The notes: generated by a model from the letters alone, not told the origin. A stretch of DNA of 64,000 nucleotides from Phytoseiulus persimilis (GCA_037576195.1 CM075101.1:36456001-36520000); one strand, 5' to 3'; positions 11,860-22,741 are shown, counted from the first letter of the stretch. Program-made: numbers and translations.

Positions 11860-14245
11860 GCCGGTTTGGAAGGGAACGCTGGCCGCGAACGATTTCAAGG
11901 TGACAGAAATTCGAACGATACAAATTCTTAGACACGAACCCCTCACTCAATTAACTTGACTTTAGGAACGAACGGACACCGTTTGCCGAGGGGTAACCAG
12001 CGCGCCGACTTTCAGATAATTCCGCGATCATCGATTCTCTGCGTGAATTAACAATCGCGCTCTCCGGCTAGCCTCAGTTCCTGATGATTGGAACGATCGA
12101 CTTCATGGGAAGGTTCCAAACGCTATGAGCGTTCGTCAAAGCCTTCTGATGATTGAGAGAAGCTGCTCCGGCGTGAGCGCCCCGAGTAAGACGTAGCATT
12201 TCTGTAGCAGACATAGGTATTCCCGAAGCGACGGTCTGAATCTTCGCTCAAATGGGGACTTACTATCCGGTATCAGTTCGACTAATTAGCGGAAGGAGGG
12301 CTGGCAGCATGGGGGAATGGCCGAGATTCTGGTCCACTGTTCCGGACTTCTCAAGATTCCATCTGTTCAGTCTACAGCGCTTTGCGAGATCATTGCACAA
12401 CGGAGTTGAAACACTCCTATTTGCTGAAATCTTCCACTGTGGCTGCTGTCGGTGGTACCGCCGAGAAAGAAGTTCCTCGGCGGCTGTTTAGATGGTTTGC
12501 CCTGTGGTGGTTCGATGTCTTTTGGTGGCGGGCAGAATTCCTTCATGCGCTCGATCGTTCATTTCGTTCGGAATGCTCTCCAGGCGCTCTGAGGAATGGC
12601 GAATATTTTTGGTGAGTCATTCTCGTCGCTGCGACCGCCGCCACCGTTGTCGTCATCGTCGTCACCGTCGTTTATTAAATCGAGCATCCTATCCACAGCA
12701 GAGGGCATCGAGTGCTTCGAGGAAGGAAATATTTCTCTTCCCCTAGTATAAACGTTTTCCCTTGGCATCCACGGCTCGCGAGACTGGTCCCTCGAACTCC
12801 ATTCGTGGAATGAACCCAAAAACCGGATTTCCGACAGCATCGATTCGAATCCGGAGAAATCTGAGGGTCCAAACTTAGCGCCAGAACGTGGATGGGAGAA
12901 GTGAACTATCCGCAGAAGCAGTATTGAGTGGCATCTCCGCAATTCACGGATCGCCTGTCTCCGGAATCCCGTTGTCTCGTCTGACAAGTTTCGCGATTCG
13001 ATAGCCGATGATTTTGCGGGGCTCCTAGACGCCAGCCGAACTTGAATGCAGCGACCACATGAAACCAAAGTTAGATAGCATCAGCTGAGTCCAGACATGA
13101 TGATCAACGTTATCATGGAGAGTGCAACGGATACAGCATATCCCTAGCAGCGGTCATTCATTCAGCGGTCAGCAACATTCATGACTCCTCTGCTGTTTGA
13201 ACGATTGACGCGCCCTGACCTCCAATGCCACAATCGATGCCGCGATCCCGCATGATTTCATCGAGTTTAGGCAATATCCTCACGTTTTCCCAATCAGAAC
13301 CTCCCCCGAAGTCATCCACGGTCGGAGTCTAATTACGGTATTTCCAGAAAACGATATCTTTAGACTCGTTCGTTTGATTCCTTCTGTTGGGATGACGTTA
13401 CATCAAAACTCGCCTGATCATCTCGCCGAATTCAAGAGAGTCCTCCTGACCCCGAGACATCTCCTATGCGCGGAACGCATAGAGTGCTTGTTTCACTCCA
13501 ACCTGGGATGGGATTTTCTTCTGAACGATCCTCTAATCATTTAAGCCTTGTTGTGAGGCCCTCTCGTTTGACACCCTACAGAATGCGCTCCCTACTGCAC
13601 TCCCGATGGCACGAAACTCCAAATCTTACGAATACATGGCGAGATTCTGCCATAATTCAGCAGCATCAGGGTCAGTTCTGGAAGCTCGGATGGTGCAACG
13701 TCCATACACTAAAGGACGCCAGCGAGACCCGAATGAACCTCTCGCGGAGCTGAGGCTGCTGGCCCGCAACCTTCAAAAGTTTGTGACGCTGCGCAATGAG
13801 TTTGATTACCGGTGCTGCTCATTCTCTTATTTGACGAGTCCAGTCGAAGCGAGCTTTGCACTCGATTGAACAGAGGAACTCAGGGTCAACTTGGCAGCGA
13901 CGTGAATCGATGAACAGGTGCGAGTTCTCTCGGCGCGTGCGCATCGATCAGCTCAATTGTCAGTCAAAGGAGGCTTAGCGTTGTCGGCATTTCCCAAGTT
14001 GATGACAGGTGCCTCGCCCGACTTGCCCGCCCCCGAACGAGAGAATTGCACCAAAGAGATATTCCACGTCTTTCACCGAATGATGCGAAAAACCATCACT
14101 CCATACAACTAACCTTCCGATTTGAGACGACAACCACACCATGTCACCGGTTGCGCGAGAATGTCAAACAGACCAAATATGAAGAGAGAATTCTTCGAGA
14201 CTCATTTGGCGCAGCACGCCCGATAGGAGGACTCATCAGGACAGA
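11860..14245. other. Intergenic, no gene recognised
   Basis: Contains a short trinucleotide repeat at 12634-12671. An 87-codon ATG frame at 13606-13869 (+) has a helical-looking stretch but no recognisable domain, and I do not call it. Confidence 0.4.
12634..12671. repeat. Imperfect trinucleotide repeat (CGT/CAC type)
   Basis: A run of imperfect CGN/GTC triplets about 38 nt long inside noncoding DNA. Confidence 0.5.
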
Positions 14246-14655
14246 ACTCCAGGGGGAGCGGAAAATATTGGTGGCGTGGAAAGCGGCAGCCGGGAACCGG
14301 ACGGTAGGGCCAGCAATGGGAGCGGCAATCGAGGCGATGCTAGGTTCAGCTAGACCAAGGCGGCGCAGCAGATGGAGTGGAAGCAGTGACTGGAGCAGCA
14401 GCTGCGTCGAACTTCGTGACAGCAGGGACGGTGTCGTGCGGGTAGCCGCCAGAAGGGGAAAGGCGGTATCTTATCCGTGGGCGAAGTGGTTCACAACTCA
14501 TTGAAGTTCATCATGAAACTTAGCAACGAACCCTTCTCTCTGATTCACGACATCGCAGTCCGTGGTCTTCCATCCTCAGAGCCCCGCAGAACTCAGCTCC
14601 CTGATAGGAGGAGAACGTCGGCGATTGCTGCAGCGGGGACAATGAAGGCTTTCAT
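14246..14655 (-). pseudogene. Cuticle protein pseudogene
   Basis: The minus strand holds both exons of a cuticle family gene in decayed form. Exon 1 (14572-14655) begins Met-Lys-Ala-Phe-Ile-Val and ends Gly-Ser-Glu-Asp like its relatives, but has an in-frame TGA at 14593-14595 and is 9 nt shorter. The splice donor has become GGAAGA instead of GTGAGT. Further left, Val-Val-Asn-His-Phe-Ala-His-Gly followed by TAA (14471-14473) is the wreck of the family's Val-Asn-Tyr-Val-Ala-Asp-Gly core. After frame changes, Ser-Ile-Ala-Ala-Pro-Ile-Ala-Gly-Pro and His-Ala-Thr-Asn-Ile-Phe match the conserved C-terminus. The left boundary is approximate. Multiple independent lesions make function as this protein very unlikely. 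Confidence 0.78.
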
Positions 14656-15786
14656 GTCGATACACCGGATTCGAATCGATAGTGAAAGCGAACAGCGAAG
14701 TTCTTTCTTGAAAAGTTGTCAATAGGAGCGGCTCGTGGCGAAGTGTTCTATGAATCGAAGACGACGCAGCGCTGATGCAACAAACGAAAATTTAATCTCA
14801 GCTGATTGATAAGCCTGATGAAAACCGCATGCGGAACATGGATTCATTCCTGATAGAATAAGCGCCCTATGATGTTCGCCTGCATTCCTGACTGGAGCTT
14901 CCCTTGCTGATGTTTCTGAGCGCCGGAATTCGTCGTTGGCTCACTAAGTTTGAAGATCAGGTGGGAATTCATTCTCCGGGATACTGGTGCAACTCCTTGG
15001 AGAGCCATGAAGGGATTCCGAGAGAATACGACGCTCCTCATTTTCCAGCTCGAGGAGATGAGCTCGAATGAAGGGGAACGTCGATAAGATTCTATCGATC
15101 AAGTCTCATTGGCTAATAGCTCGAACGAGCGGATTACTCCTGAGGAGTGTAGTCTCATGTCACAAGGGTACCCTAGTTATTGGGATTTCGTCCGTTGAAA
15201 TATAGAGGACGGCTCCGACGCAGCAATGAGAGTAGTCCGAGACCAACTCAGGGTTTGTTGTGAATTCTTGTGGTGAACCCGACCAAGTTCTCCGCTCATC
15301 CGAACATTGGCCCGCAGGTTGTCACCCGTGCTCCGGTGCCCGACTCACACAGGTGAGCGGAGTGGAACTTGTCGGAGGAACTCCGAAGTTTCCCATCCCA
15401 ACTCGGACATCTCTTCCATGATCATTAGGAGATGCAACGGAGGGAAGAGAAGAATCCGTGTAAGGCTGAATCCAGGCTTAATTGATGCGCGAATGCGCAC
15501 CACTCTCCAACGATGGAGCTTCCCACGAGTGCGATGGATGAACTGTTCGTTTCTGGAAGTATTCGGCTGCTGCGATCGAGCCAGAAAACTCAGGCTCAAG
15601 CTAGTGCCGATACAGACCGCACGTATCCTCGTGCCACTTTGTAGGTGAATGATACTCTGTAGACAACATGGATACACCCACCATATCGACCCCCTATAGT
15701 GCACGCAGCTTAGACGACACGGAGCTGGGAGGGCGGCAGCTTTGAGAATCGATTCCGAAGGCTTTCGCGGGAAATAACTGCAAGCG
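14656..15786. other. Intergenic, no gene recognised
   Basis: No conserved coding exon seen. The open frames around 15307-15704 run on opposite strands over the same DNA and lack motifs. Confidence 0.45.
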
Positions 15787-15792
15787 TTTATT
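15787..15792 (-). promoter_or_regulatory. Poly(A) signal of cuticle gene 3
   Basis: AATAAA on the minus strand, about 140 nt past the stop codon at 15933. Confidence 0.6.
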
Positions 15793-15932
15793 CACACCGG
15801 AACACCAGGGGATCAGTGTAGGATCTTTGACTTCTGCCATCCTGATCTGGTTAGCAGCTTTCAGCAGCTTGTGGATCATTGTTCCTGGACTACATTTTCA
15901 CATTTCTACAATGAGACTGAAGGCACTACGAG

Positions 15933-16551
15933 TTACCAAGCCCTAGCACCAGATGGGGCGAAAACATTGGCAGCATAGACTGCAGGGGCGGGGACTACAG
16001 GAGCGGCGATCGGAGCGGCATAGCTGGCGACGGCAACAGGAGCGGCGATCGGAGCGGCATAGCTGGCGACGGCAACAGGAGCGGCGATACTGAGGGGGTT
16101 GGCATAGGCGGCCGCGACAGAAACCTTGGTGACAGCAGGGGCGACGTTGTAAGCCGCATCAGCGGGGAGAGAAGGGGCGGTTCCCTGTTCATTGGTAGAT
16201 ATGCTGGCACGGAAGCCAGCACCGTCGGCCACGTAGTTTACAGTTCGTTGGCGTCCATCGATGACGCTCAGACCGTACGAACCAACCTTGATCCCGTTAG
16301 ATCCTGATTCCTTCCGGAACGACCCTCCAGTCGAATGCTTCTCATCGTACGCGAACGCGTAGTTTCCGAGACCCTGTGAACGATAGTCCCGCGTTTGGAC
16401 CCTTTGGACACGGAAGATGACATGTATACCTCGAAGCTGGTATTAAAAACTGGCTCACATCTTCAGAACGCTGAGATACAGAACTCCCCGATGAGAGGAG
16501 AACTCCAGCCTTAGCTGAGGCGACAGCGATGAGAACAATGAAGGCCTTCAT
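15933..16551 (-). CDS. Cuticle protein 3, chitin-binding Rebers-Riddiford type (177 aa)
   Basis: Coding exons 16459-16551 and 15933-16373 are separated by an 85-nt phase-0 intron (donor GTGAGC, acceptor CACAG). The first 31 residues are a signal peptide plus a linker ending Gln-Arg-Ser-Glu-Asp. The Rebers-Riddiford domain follows at about residues 32-95, with Tyr-Ala-Phe-Ala-Tyr-Asp, Gly-Ser-Tyr-Gly-Leu-Ser-Val and NYVADGAGFRAS. The tail is short (about 80 residues) and contains two identical 13-residue blocks encoded by a perfect 39-bp tandem repeat. The C-terminus Tyr-Ala-Ala-Asn-Val-Phe-Ala-Pro-Ser-Gly-Ala-Arg-Ala-Trp is the family signature. It is the shortest full-domain member of the cluster. 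The role, chitin binding in cuticle, comes from the family. Confidence 0.92.
16001..16078 (-). repeat. Perfect 39-bp tandem repeat inside cuticle gene 3
   Basis: Two identical adjacent 39-bp units (16001-16039 and 16040-16078), with a partial third. They encode a 13-residue Ala/Pro/Val block and keep the frame. Confidence 0.85.
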
Positions 16552-16596
16552 ATTGAATCGTGGATGTTTGCAATACCGAGCCCGAACGCAATGCTG

Positions 16597-16604
16597 TTTA
16601 TAAA
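16597..16604 (-). promoter_or_regulatory. TATA box of cuticle gene 3
   Basis: The palindromic TTTATAAA, 46 nt upstream of the start codon at 16551. Confidence 0.6.
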
Positions 16605-17799
16605 GCGTTGCTGTGTGAGCGTGTAGCGCGACACTTTCCGCGCACCATCCGTTAGGGCCGCATCGCTCTGTTCGAGAATTCTGTTGGAAGGGGAGAGAAC
16701 GGTTTACTCAAGTGATTCTTTCCTTCCGACATCATTCGAACACATTATTTCGGCGTTCGATTCGAGCGCACATATCACTGAGAGGTTTTGGCACAGATTC
16801 CCAATCGCCCGAAGGAATACTGGCTGCAACTCCATCCAGCCACAACATGTATACATGCACGTCGAAACAATCCGGTCTCTCGTGAATCAGCGGTGCAGAT
16901 GTCAACAACTGCGAGGAGAACTGCAGTTGGATACTGTCCCTCTTATCATATGTGGGTGTGCGCTCATCAACGATCCTCTGCTTCGGAGCCGAGCTGCCTC
17001 TAGGGAATCCGAAATCGCCTATCGTACCATGAATTTTCCTCTTTTCGCGCCCTCTCTGTATGAGCTAACGAGACAGAATCCAAGTCAGCGCCACCTGCTC
17101 AACACTAGGCCTTTCGCGTTGCCTTATGAGAGCGCGGCTTCGTAGCGCCCCCATTAGATTTTCAATGTCTGCGTCTGATTAGGGATTGCCCCTAAAGATG
17201 TTCCTTGCTTCATAGGGCTCCATGTTGATCGTCATCACAATCCAGGGCTCGGCCCCAAGTGCTGGGACGATAGTTCAGACCGCCCGCGGTGTGCCCCTGT
17301 CTGCGGTACACTCTTGAGTTGACCGTGACGAAAAACGGTAGAACCTCTCACTCTCTGATTCTTCCCACTGAGATCGACGTGATCGCTTTGAATCATCCCA
17401 TACCATACCCAACAAAGATTCGTATTTGATTAAGCTTGGATGGCACGGATCATTCGTTCCTGGCAACATTCGTTAGCAATCCGTTGCTCAACGAAATGCA
17501 GGCATGTTCTCTTGTGTGCTCAAGGTGCAAAGCAATCTTCCTTGTCCGATTTTCAAACTCAATCGCCAGCAACTGGCTGGAGCTCATTGAAATCATGAGC
17601 CCGACAGTACGCATCAGTAGTTACATATATCCGCTCACATGATCACATGGAGAGCCGGAGGAAAACTGCTGCTTGAAAGCTTTTCGGCACGAAGCACGGG
17701 AAAGTAGCGAAGCGGTGCGAAGGATCACTGTGGAATAGTTGAGGGATCGAGAATATCGGCATTTAACGAGATGAGCGATTTCAGGAAGTCAACCTCACG
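16605..17799. other. Intergenic between cuticle genes 3 and 4
   Basis: A 153-codon open frame on the plus strand (16684-17145) lacks an ATG at its start and any recognisable motif, so I treat it as chance. Nothing else stands out. Confidence 0.45.
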
Positions 17800-17805
17800 T
17801 TTATT
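17800..17805 (-). promoter_or_regulatory. Poly(A) signal of cuticle gene 4
   Basis: AATAAA on the minus strand, about 110 nt past the stop codon at 17917. Confidence 0.6.
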
Positions 17806-17916
17806 CTGTACAATAAGTTTCCGATGCCCCAATCACGCTCATTCAGCGGGAGGTTCAGGACATTAGTGTTCGATCGTCTTATTCCATTTCGGAAGCCTCG
17901 TTAAGGTCACAACAAA

Positions 17917-18771
17917 TCACCAGGCTTGAGCTCCAGAGGGAGCAAATACGTTGGCAGCGTAGATGGCAGGGGCGGGGATCTTGGCGATCGGGGCAGAAAT
18001 CGGGCCAGCGTAGCTAACGACAGCAGGGGCAGAAATCGGGCCAGCGTAGCTAACGACAGCAGGGGCAGCAAGGCCGACGGGAGCAGCATGGATAGCTCCG
18101 TGGTTTACCGCAGAAGAGTAAGAGGTTGACCTCGTGACGGCGATGGGAGCTGCATAGCTGGCGATGGCAGGGGCGGCGATGGCGACGGGAGCTGCGTGGA
18201 CGGATCCGTGGTTCACAGCAGACGAGTAGGAAGACGCTCTTGCGACGGCGACGGGAGCGGCGTAGTGGGCGATGCTGGGAGCAGCGACAGCGATAGGGGC
18301 AGCGTAAGACGCAGCGGCAACGACCGGGGTGGCGGCGACGGCAACCTTAGCAACAGCAGGAGCGGCATTGTAAGCGGCTGCGGCGGGAAGGGAAGGAGCG
18401 GTTCCCTGTTCGTTGGTGGAGATCGTGGCACGGAATCCAGCACCGTCGGCGACGTAGTTCACGATGCGCTGTCGACCATCAGCAACGGTGAGTCCATAGG
18501 ATCCAACTTTCACTCCGTGAGATCCTGATTCTTGACGAAAGGATCCTCCGGACGAGTGTTTCTCGTCGTAAGAGAAGGCATAGTTTCCGAGTCCCTGGAA
18601 GAGAATTTGGGTTTGAGAACACTGAACTTGAGCGCTGAAAACAACGCTGAATATGAGCGGGAAAATTCAACCAACGTCTTCAGAGCGTTGAGACACAGAG
18701 TTCCCGGATGAGTGAAGAACTCCGGCGCTTGCGGAGGCAACGGCGACGGCGAAAACGATGAATGCCTTCAT
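17917..18771 (-). CDS. Cuticle protein 4, chitin-binding Rebers-Riddiford type (257 aa)
   Basis: Coding exons 18676-18771 and 17917-18594 are joined by an 81-nt phase-0 intron. The donor is GTTGGT rather than the GTGAGT of most relatives. The 32-codon first exon encodes the signal peptide and ends Gln-Arg-Ser-Glu-Asp. The chitin-binding domain (about residues 33-96) has GSYGLTVADGRQR and NYVADGAGFRAT. The tail carries two 36-residue units built around Tyr-Ser-Ser-Ala-Val-Asn-His-Gly and two shorter repeats of Val-Val-Ser-Tyr-Ala-Gly-Pro-Ile-Ser-Ala-Pro, and ends Ala-Gln-Ala-Trp. Its first exon, promoter and 5' half of exon 2 are near-identical to the next gene (start 20842) through a tandem duplication. 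Its 3' end is distinct. Confidence 0.92.
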
Positions 18772-20066
18772 GTTCGATCACAAGCTCGAGTAGATGCTGC
18801 TTCTACGAATCTAGCCCGCTTCTTATACACGCTCTGGTTGGGACACGAGGGGCGCGCAGCTCGACACTTCCCTCCCCAAGGACCAACAAACGGCATTGCA
18901 ACATTTGTCGACTCCTCTGTAGAAAATGAGACAGTGATGAGGTTCCGTTCAATTTTCTGCTCGTTGGTCCCTTCTGGACGCTTGACAATTTCTGCTCGGC
19001 ATAGGTCTGACGATTCGTCCCCTGAACGTCTCATCTTGCTCAAATCACCTCACTTTTACACAGAAGCGACCTCAGGATGTCAGCGCGATTCGCTCAACAA
19101 TCGCACTGGAATGATCCGAGTGCATCCGAGAATCGAATCGCGTTGGTTGCTAGCAACGCGGAGCTGCGTGTTCATTCGCTTAGCACTCCCATTGATCGGA
19201 AGCAGTCCCCATCGACCGAATGAGATGATTCACGTCAATCAAAGCTTTTCCGCCGCTCTCCATTCCTATGAACGTAATATTGAACTCTGTTCAGAGTTAC
19301 CGTATGCATGTCGGACCAGTCTTGTAAACAGAAATTTCGGCACAATAATCGCGTTTCCGCATTCCAGATATGTGGATGACCCTCGTTTCCGAAGATGAGT
19401 CGAGATAAGTGAGTGAGACTTGTGACATGTGACCGAGAGCTCATTTTCTTGGCAATTATCGATGATGAGACTCTATTCGAGTATCATATTAGCTCGAATC
19501 ACGGAGTGAATCTGGGATGGAACTTGGTATTGCGATAGAATGGCAGAGAGTTCCTCCATCCATGATAGTTCCTGCCTTTCCCCGTCGAGTCCCTCAGTCA
19601 CATGCGTGTTGATGATCAGATGAATTTCCAAGCCTGACTTCAAATCTTCGTGATACACACGAATATTTGAGGAAGCTTCCGATAGGAATTCCTCTCTGAG
19701 AGCTCCTTTCGGGGGAGGATCCAGCCACCATTTGTAGAGCGAATCCCCTCACATCTCCCACCGATCAAGATCGATCGGAATTGAATAGAGCGCAATTGAT
19801 TTTCGTATCCATGTATTCTGTACACTAGTTCTCCTGACCACAGTTTCTGATCAAGCGTAAAACAATCAATGCCCAATTCAACTTTCGGTCAACAATCCGA
19901 GCAGGGTTCAGAAAATTACCAAGCGGGGGTTCCGGAGGGGGCGAAGACATTAGCTGCGTAGATGGCGGGGGCTGGGATACTGGCAACGGGGGCGGCGATT
20001 GGTGCACCGTAGCTGGCGATGGCCGGAGCGGCGACGGCAATGGGGGCAGCGTGGATGGCTCCGTGG
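18205..20066. repeat. Tandem segmental duplication, copy 1
   Basis: Runs from inside exon 2 of cuticle gene 4, through its first exon, promoter and the whole spacer, into the 3' part of cuticle gene 5. The second copy starts at about 20276. The offset is 2071 bp at the left side (compare starts 18771 and 20842) and 2080 bp at the right (compare stops 19916 and 21996). Spacer similarity is very high over hundreds of bases. Confidence 0.85.
18832..18837 (-). promoter_or_regulatory. TATA box of cuticle gene 4
   Basis: TATAAG on the minus strand, 61 nt upstream of the start at 18771, inside the duplicated unit. Confidence 0.55.
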
Positions 20067-20842
20067 TTAACGGCGGAAGAGTACGAGGTAGACTTCGCGA
20101 CAGCGATAGGAGCGGCATAGGTGGCTATAGAAGGGGCAGCAAGGCCGACGGGAGCAGCATGGATAGCTCCGTGGTTTACAGCAGAAGAGTAGGAGGTTGA
20201 CCTCGCGACGGCGATGGGAGCTGCATAGCTGGCTATGGCAGGTGCTGCGATGGCGACGGGAGCTGCGTGGACAGCTCCGTGGTTAACAGCAGACGAGTAG
20301 GAAGACGCTCCAGCGACGGCGACGGGAGCGGCGTAGTGGGCGATGCTGGGAGCAGCGACAGCTATAGGGGCAGCATAAGACGCGGCGGCAACGACCGGGG
20401 TGGCGGCGACGGCAACCTTAGCAACAGCAGGAGCGGCATTGTAAGCGGCTGCGGCGGGAAGGGAAGGAGCGGTTCCCTGTTCGTTGGTGGAGATCGTGGC
20501 ACGGAATCCAGCGCCGTCGGCGACGTAGTTCACGATGCGCTGACGACCATCAGCAACGGTGAGTCCATAGGATCCAACTTTCACTCCGTGAGATCCTGAT
20601 TCTTGACGGAAGGACCCTCCGGACGAGTGCTTCTCATCGTAGGAGAAGGCATAGTTTCCGAGTCCCTAAAAGAGAATTTGGATTTGAGAACAATGAACTT
20701 GAGCGCTGAAAACAACGCTGAATATGAGCGGGAAAATTCAACCAACGTCTTCAGAGCGTTGGGACACAGAGTTCCCAGATGAGTGAAGAACTCCGGCGTT
20801 TGCGGAGGCAACGGCGACGGCGAAAACGATGAATGCCTTCAT
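19916..20842 (-). CDS. Cuticle protein 5, hybrid of genes 4 and 6 (281 aa)
   Basis: Coding exons 20747-20842 and 19916-20665 are joined by an 81-nt phase-0 intron (donor GTTGGT as in gene 4, acceptor TTTTAG). Signal peptide and chitin-binding domain are as in gene 4, with only a few differences through residue 190 or so. The tail holds three 108-bp (36-residue) units around Ser-Tyr-Ser-Ser-Ala-Val-Asn-His-Gly. After the last unit the protein switches to the sequence of gene 6: Ile-Ala-Val-Ala-Ala-Pro-Ala-Ile-Ala-Ser-Tyr, then the shared end Ala-Pro-Ser-Gly-Thr-Pro-Ala-Trp. The pattern fits origin by unequal crossing-over within the repeats. I found no AATAAA soon after the stop. Confidence 0.92.
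20060..20282 (-). repeat. 108-bp coding repeats in cuticle gene 5
   Basis: The marker heptamer TCCGTGG (plus strand) recurs at 20060, 20168 and 20276, exactly 108 bp apart. Gene 4 has two such units (18097 and 18205) and gene 6 has one (22140). Each unit encodes 36 residues around Ser-Ser-Ala-Val-Asn-His-Gly. Confidence 0.85.
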
Positions 20843-22146
20843 GTTCGATCACAAGCTTCGAGTAGATGCTGCTTCCACAAATCTAGCCCGCTTCTTATAC
20901 TCGCTCTGGTTTAGGCACGAGGGGCGCGCAGCTCGACACTTCCCTCCCCAAGGACAAACAAACGGCATCGCAACATTTGTCGACTGCTTTGTAGAAAATG
21001 AGAGGGTGATGAGGTTCCGTTCGATTTTCGGCTCGTTGATCCCTTCTGGACGCTTGACAATTTCTGCTCGGCATAGGTCTGACGCTTCGTCCCCTAAGCG
21101 TCTCATCTCGCTCAAATCACCTCACTTTTACACAGAAGCGACCTCAGGATGTCAGCGCGATTCGCTCAACAATCGCACTGGAATGATCCGAGTGCATCCG
21201 AGAATCGAATCGCGTTGGTTGCTAGCAACGCGGAGCTGCGTGTTCATTCGCTTAGCACTCCCATTGATCGGAAGCAGTCCCCATCGACCTAATGAGATGA
21301 TTCACGTCAATCAAAGCTTTTCCGCCGCTCTCCATTCCTATGAACGTAATATTGAACTCTGTTCAGAGTTACCGTATGCATGTCGGACCAGTCTTGTAAA
21401 CAGAAATTTCGGCACAATAATCGCGTTTCCGCATTCCGAAATGTGGATGACCCTCGTTTCCGAATATGAGTCGAGATAAGAGAGTGAGACTTGTGACATG
21501 TGACCGAGAGCTCATTTTCTTGGCAATTATCGATGATGAGACTCTATTCGAGTATCATAATAGCTCGAATCACGGAGAGAATCTGGGATGGAACTTGGTA
21601 TTGCGATAGAATGGCAGAGAGTTCCTCCATCCATGATAGTTCCTGCCTTTCCCCGTCGAGTCCCTCAGTCACATGCGTGTTGATGATCAGATGAATTTCC
21701 AAGCCTGACTTCAAATCTTCGTGATACACATGTATCATGAATGTATGAGGAAGTTTTCAATAGAAATTCCTTTCTGAGAGAATGCCTTTCGAGGGAGGAT
21801 CCAGCCAGCATTTGTAGAGCGAATCCCCTCACATCTCCCACCGATCAAGATCGATCGCAATTGAATAGAGCGCAATTGATTTTCGTATCCATGTATTCTG
21901 TACACTAATTTCCCTGACCGCAGTGTTTGATCACTCGTAAAACAATCAATGCCCAATTCAACTTTCGGTCAACAATCCGAGCAGGGTTCAGAGATTCACC
22001 AAGCGGGGGTTCCGGAGGGGGCAAAGACATTAGCTGCGTAGATGGCGGGGGCTGGGATACTGGCAACGGGGGCGGCGATTGGTGCAGCGTAGCTGGCGAT
22101 GGCCGGAGCAGCGACGGCAATGGGGGCAGCGTGGATGGCTCCGTGG
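20276..22146. repeat. Tandem segmental duplication, copy 2
   Basis: Second copy of the unit at 18205-20066: 5' half of cuticle gene 5, its promoter, the spacer 20843-21995 and the 3' end of gene 6. Scattered substitutions and small indels separate the copies. Similarity is highest at 21120-21730 and lower near the two genes. Confidence 0.85.
20894..20899 (-). promoter_or_regulatory. TATA box of cuticle gene 5
   Basis: TATAAG on the minus strand, about 55 nt upstream of the start at 20842; it is the duplicated counterpart of the element at 18832. Confidence 0.55.
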
Positions 22147-22689
22147 TTCACTGCAGAGGAGTATGAGGTGGCCTTAGCGATGGCAACAGGGGCGGCCACG
22201 GCGAGGGGGGCGTGGTAGGAAGGAGCAGCAATAACGGGGGCAGCAGCGACAGCGGGAGCGGCGTTGTAGGCAGCAGCGGCGGGAAGAGAGGGGGCTGTTC
22301 CCTGTTCGTTGGTGGAGATGGTGGCACGGAATCCAGCACCGTCGGCAACGTAGTTCACAATTCGTTGACGTCCGTCAGCAACGTTGAGTCCGTAAGATCC
22401 GACCTTGACTCCAGGGGATCCAGACTCCTGACGGAATGATCCTCCAGTCGAGTGCTTCTCATCGTAGGAGAAGGCGTAGTTGCCGATACCCTGTGGATCC
22501 AAGAGATCGTTAGAAAGCTCTCAAACGACGAAATCCTTTCTCATATCTTCCCTGCGTAGTGGATCGACGAGTTCCTTAACGCAGTTACGAACTCACATCC
22601 TCAGAGCGCTGAGAGACTGAACTGCCGGAGGAGAGCAGAACTCCGGCGTTGGCAGCGGCGGCGAAAGCGAGGACGATGAAGGCTCTCAT
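21996..22689 (-). CDS. Cuticle protein 6, chitin-binding Rebers-Riddiford type (195 aa)
   Basis: Coding exons 22597-22689 and 21996-22490 are joined by a 106-nt phase-0 intron (donor GTGAGT, acceptor CCACAG). Exon 1 encodes a signal peptide starting Met-Arg-Ala-Phe-Ile-Val-Leu and ends Gln-Arg-Ser-Glu-Asp. Exon 2 begins with the chitin-binding domain: Tyr-Ala-Phe-Ser-Tyr-Asp, GSYGLNVADGRQR, NYVADGAGFRAT. The tail has a single Tyr-Ser-Ser-Ala-Val-Asn-His-Gly unit and ends Ser-Gly-Thr-Pro-Ala-Trp. Its 3' end and the following spacer are duplicated in gene 5, while its 5' half and promoter are its own. Chitin-binding cuticle protein by family. Confidence 0.92.
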
Positions 22690-22741
22690 GGTTTTGTGTG
22701 GAATGCGATCTAGAGATCTACTTTTCGTTACAACGCCCGTC

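Noticed and set aside
18712-21479. Long plus-strand open frames (228 and 217 codons) in both spacer copies, antisense to the cuticle promoters
   Set aside because: One is simply the duplicate of the other. The copies differ by a 1-nt indel near the start and by many amino-acid-changing substitutions in the first 95 codons, which is not the pattern of a constrained protein. They overlap promoters and first exons.
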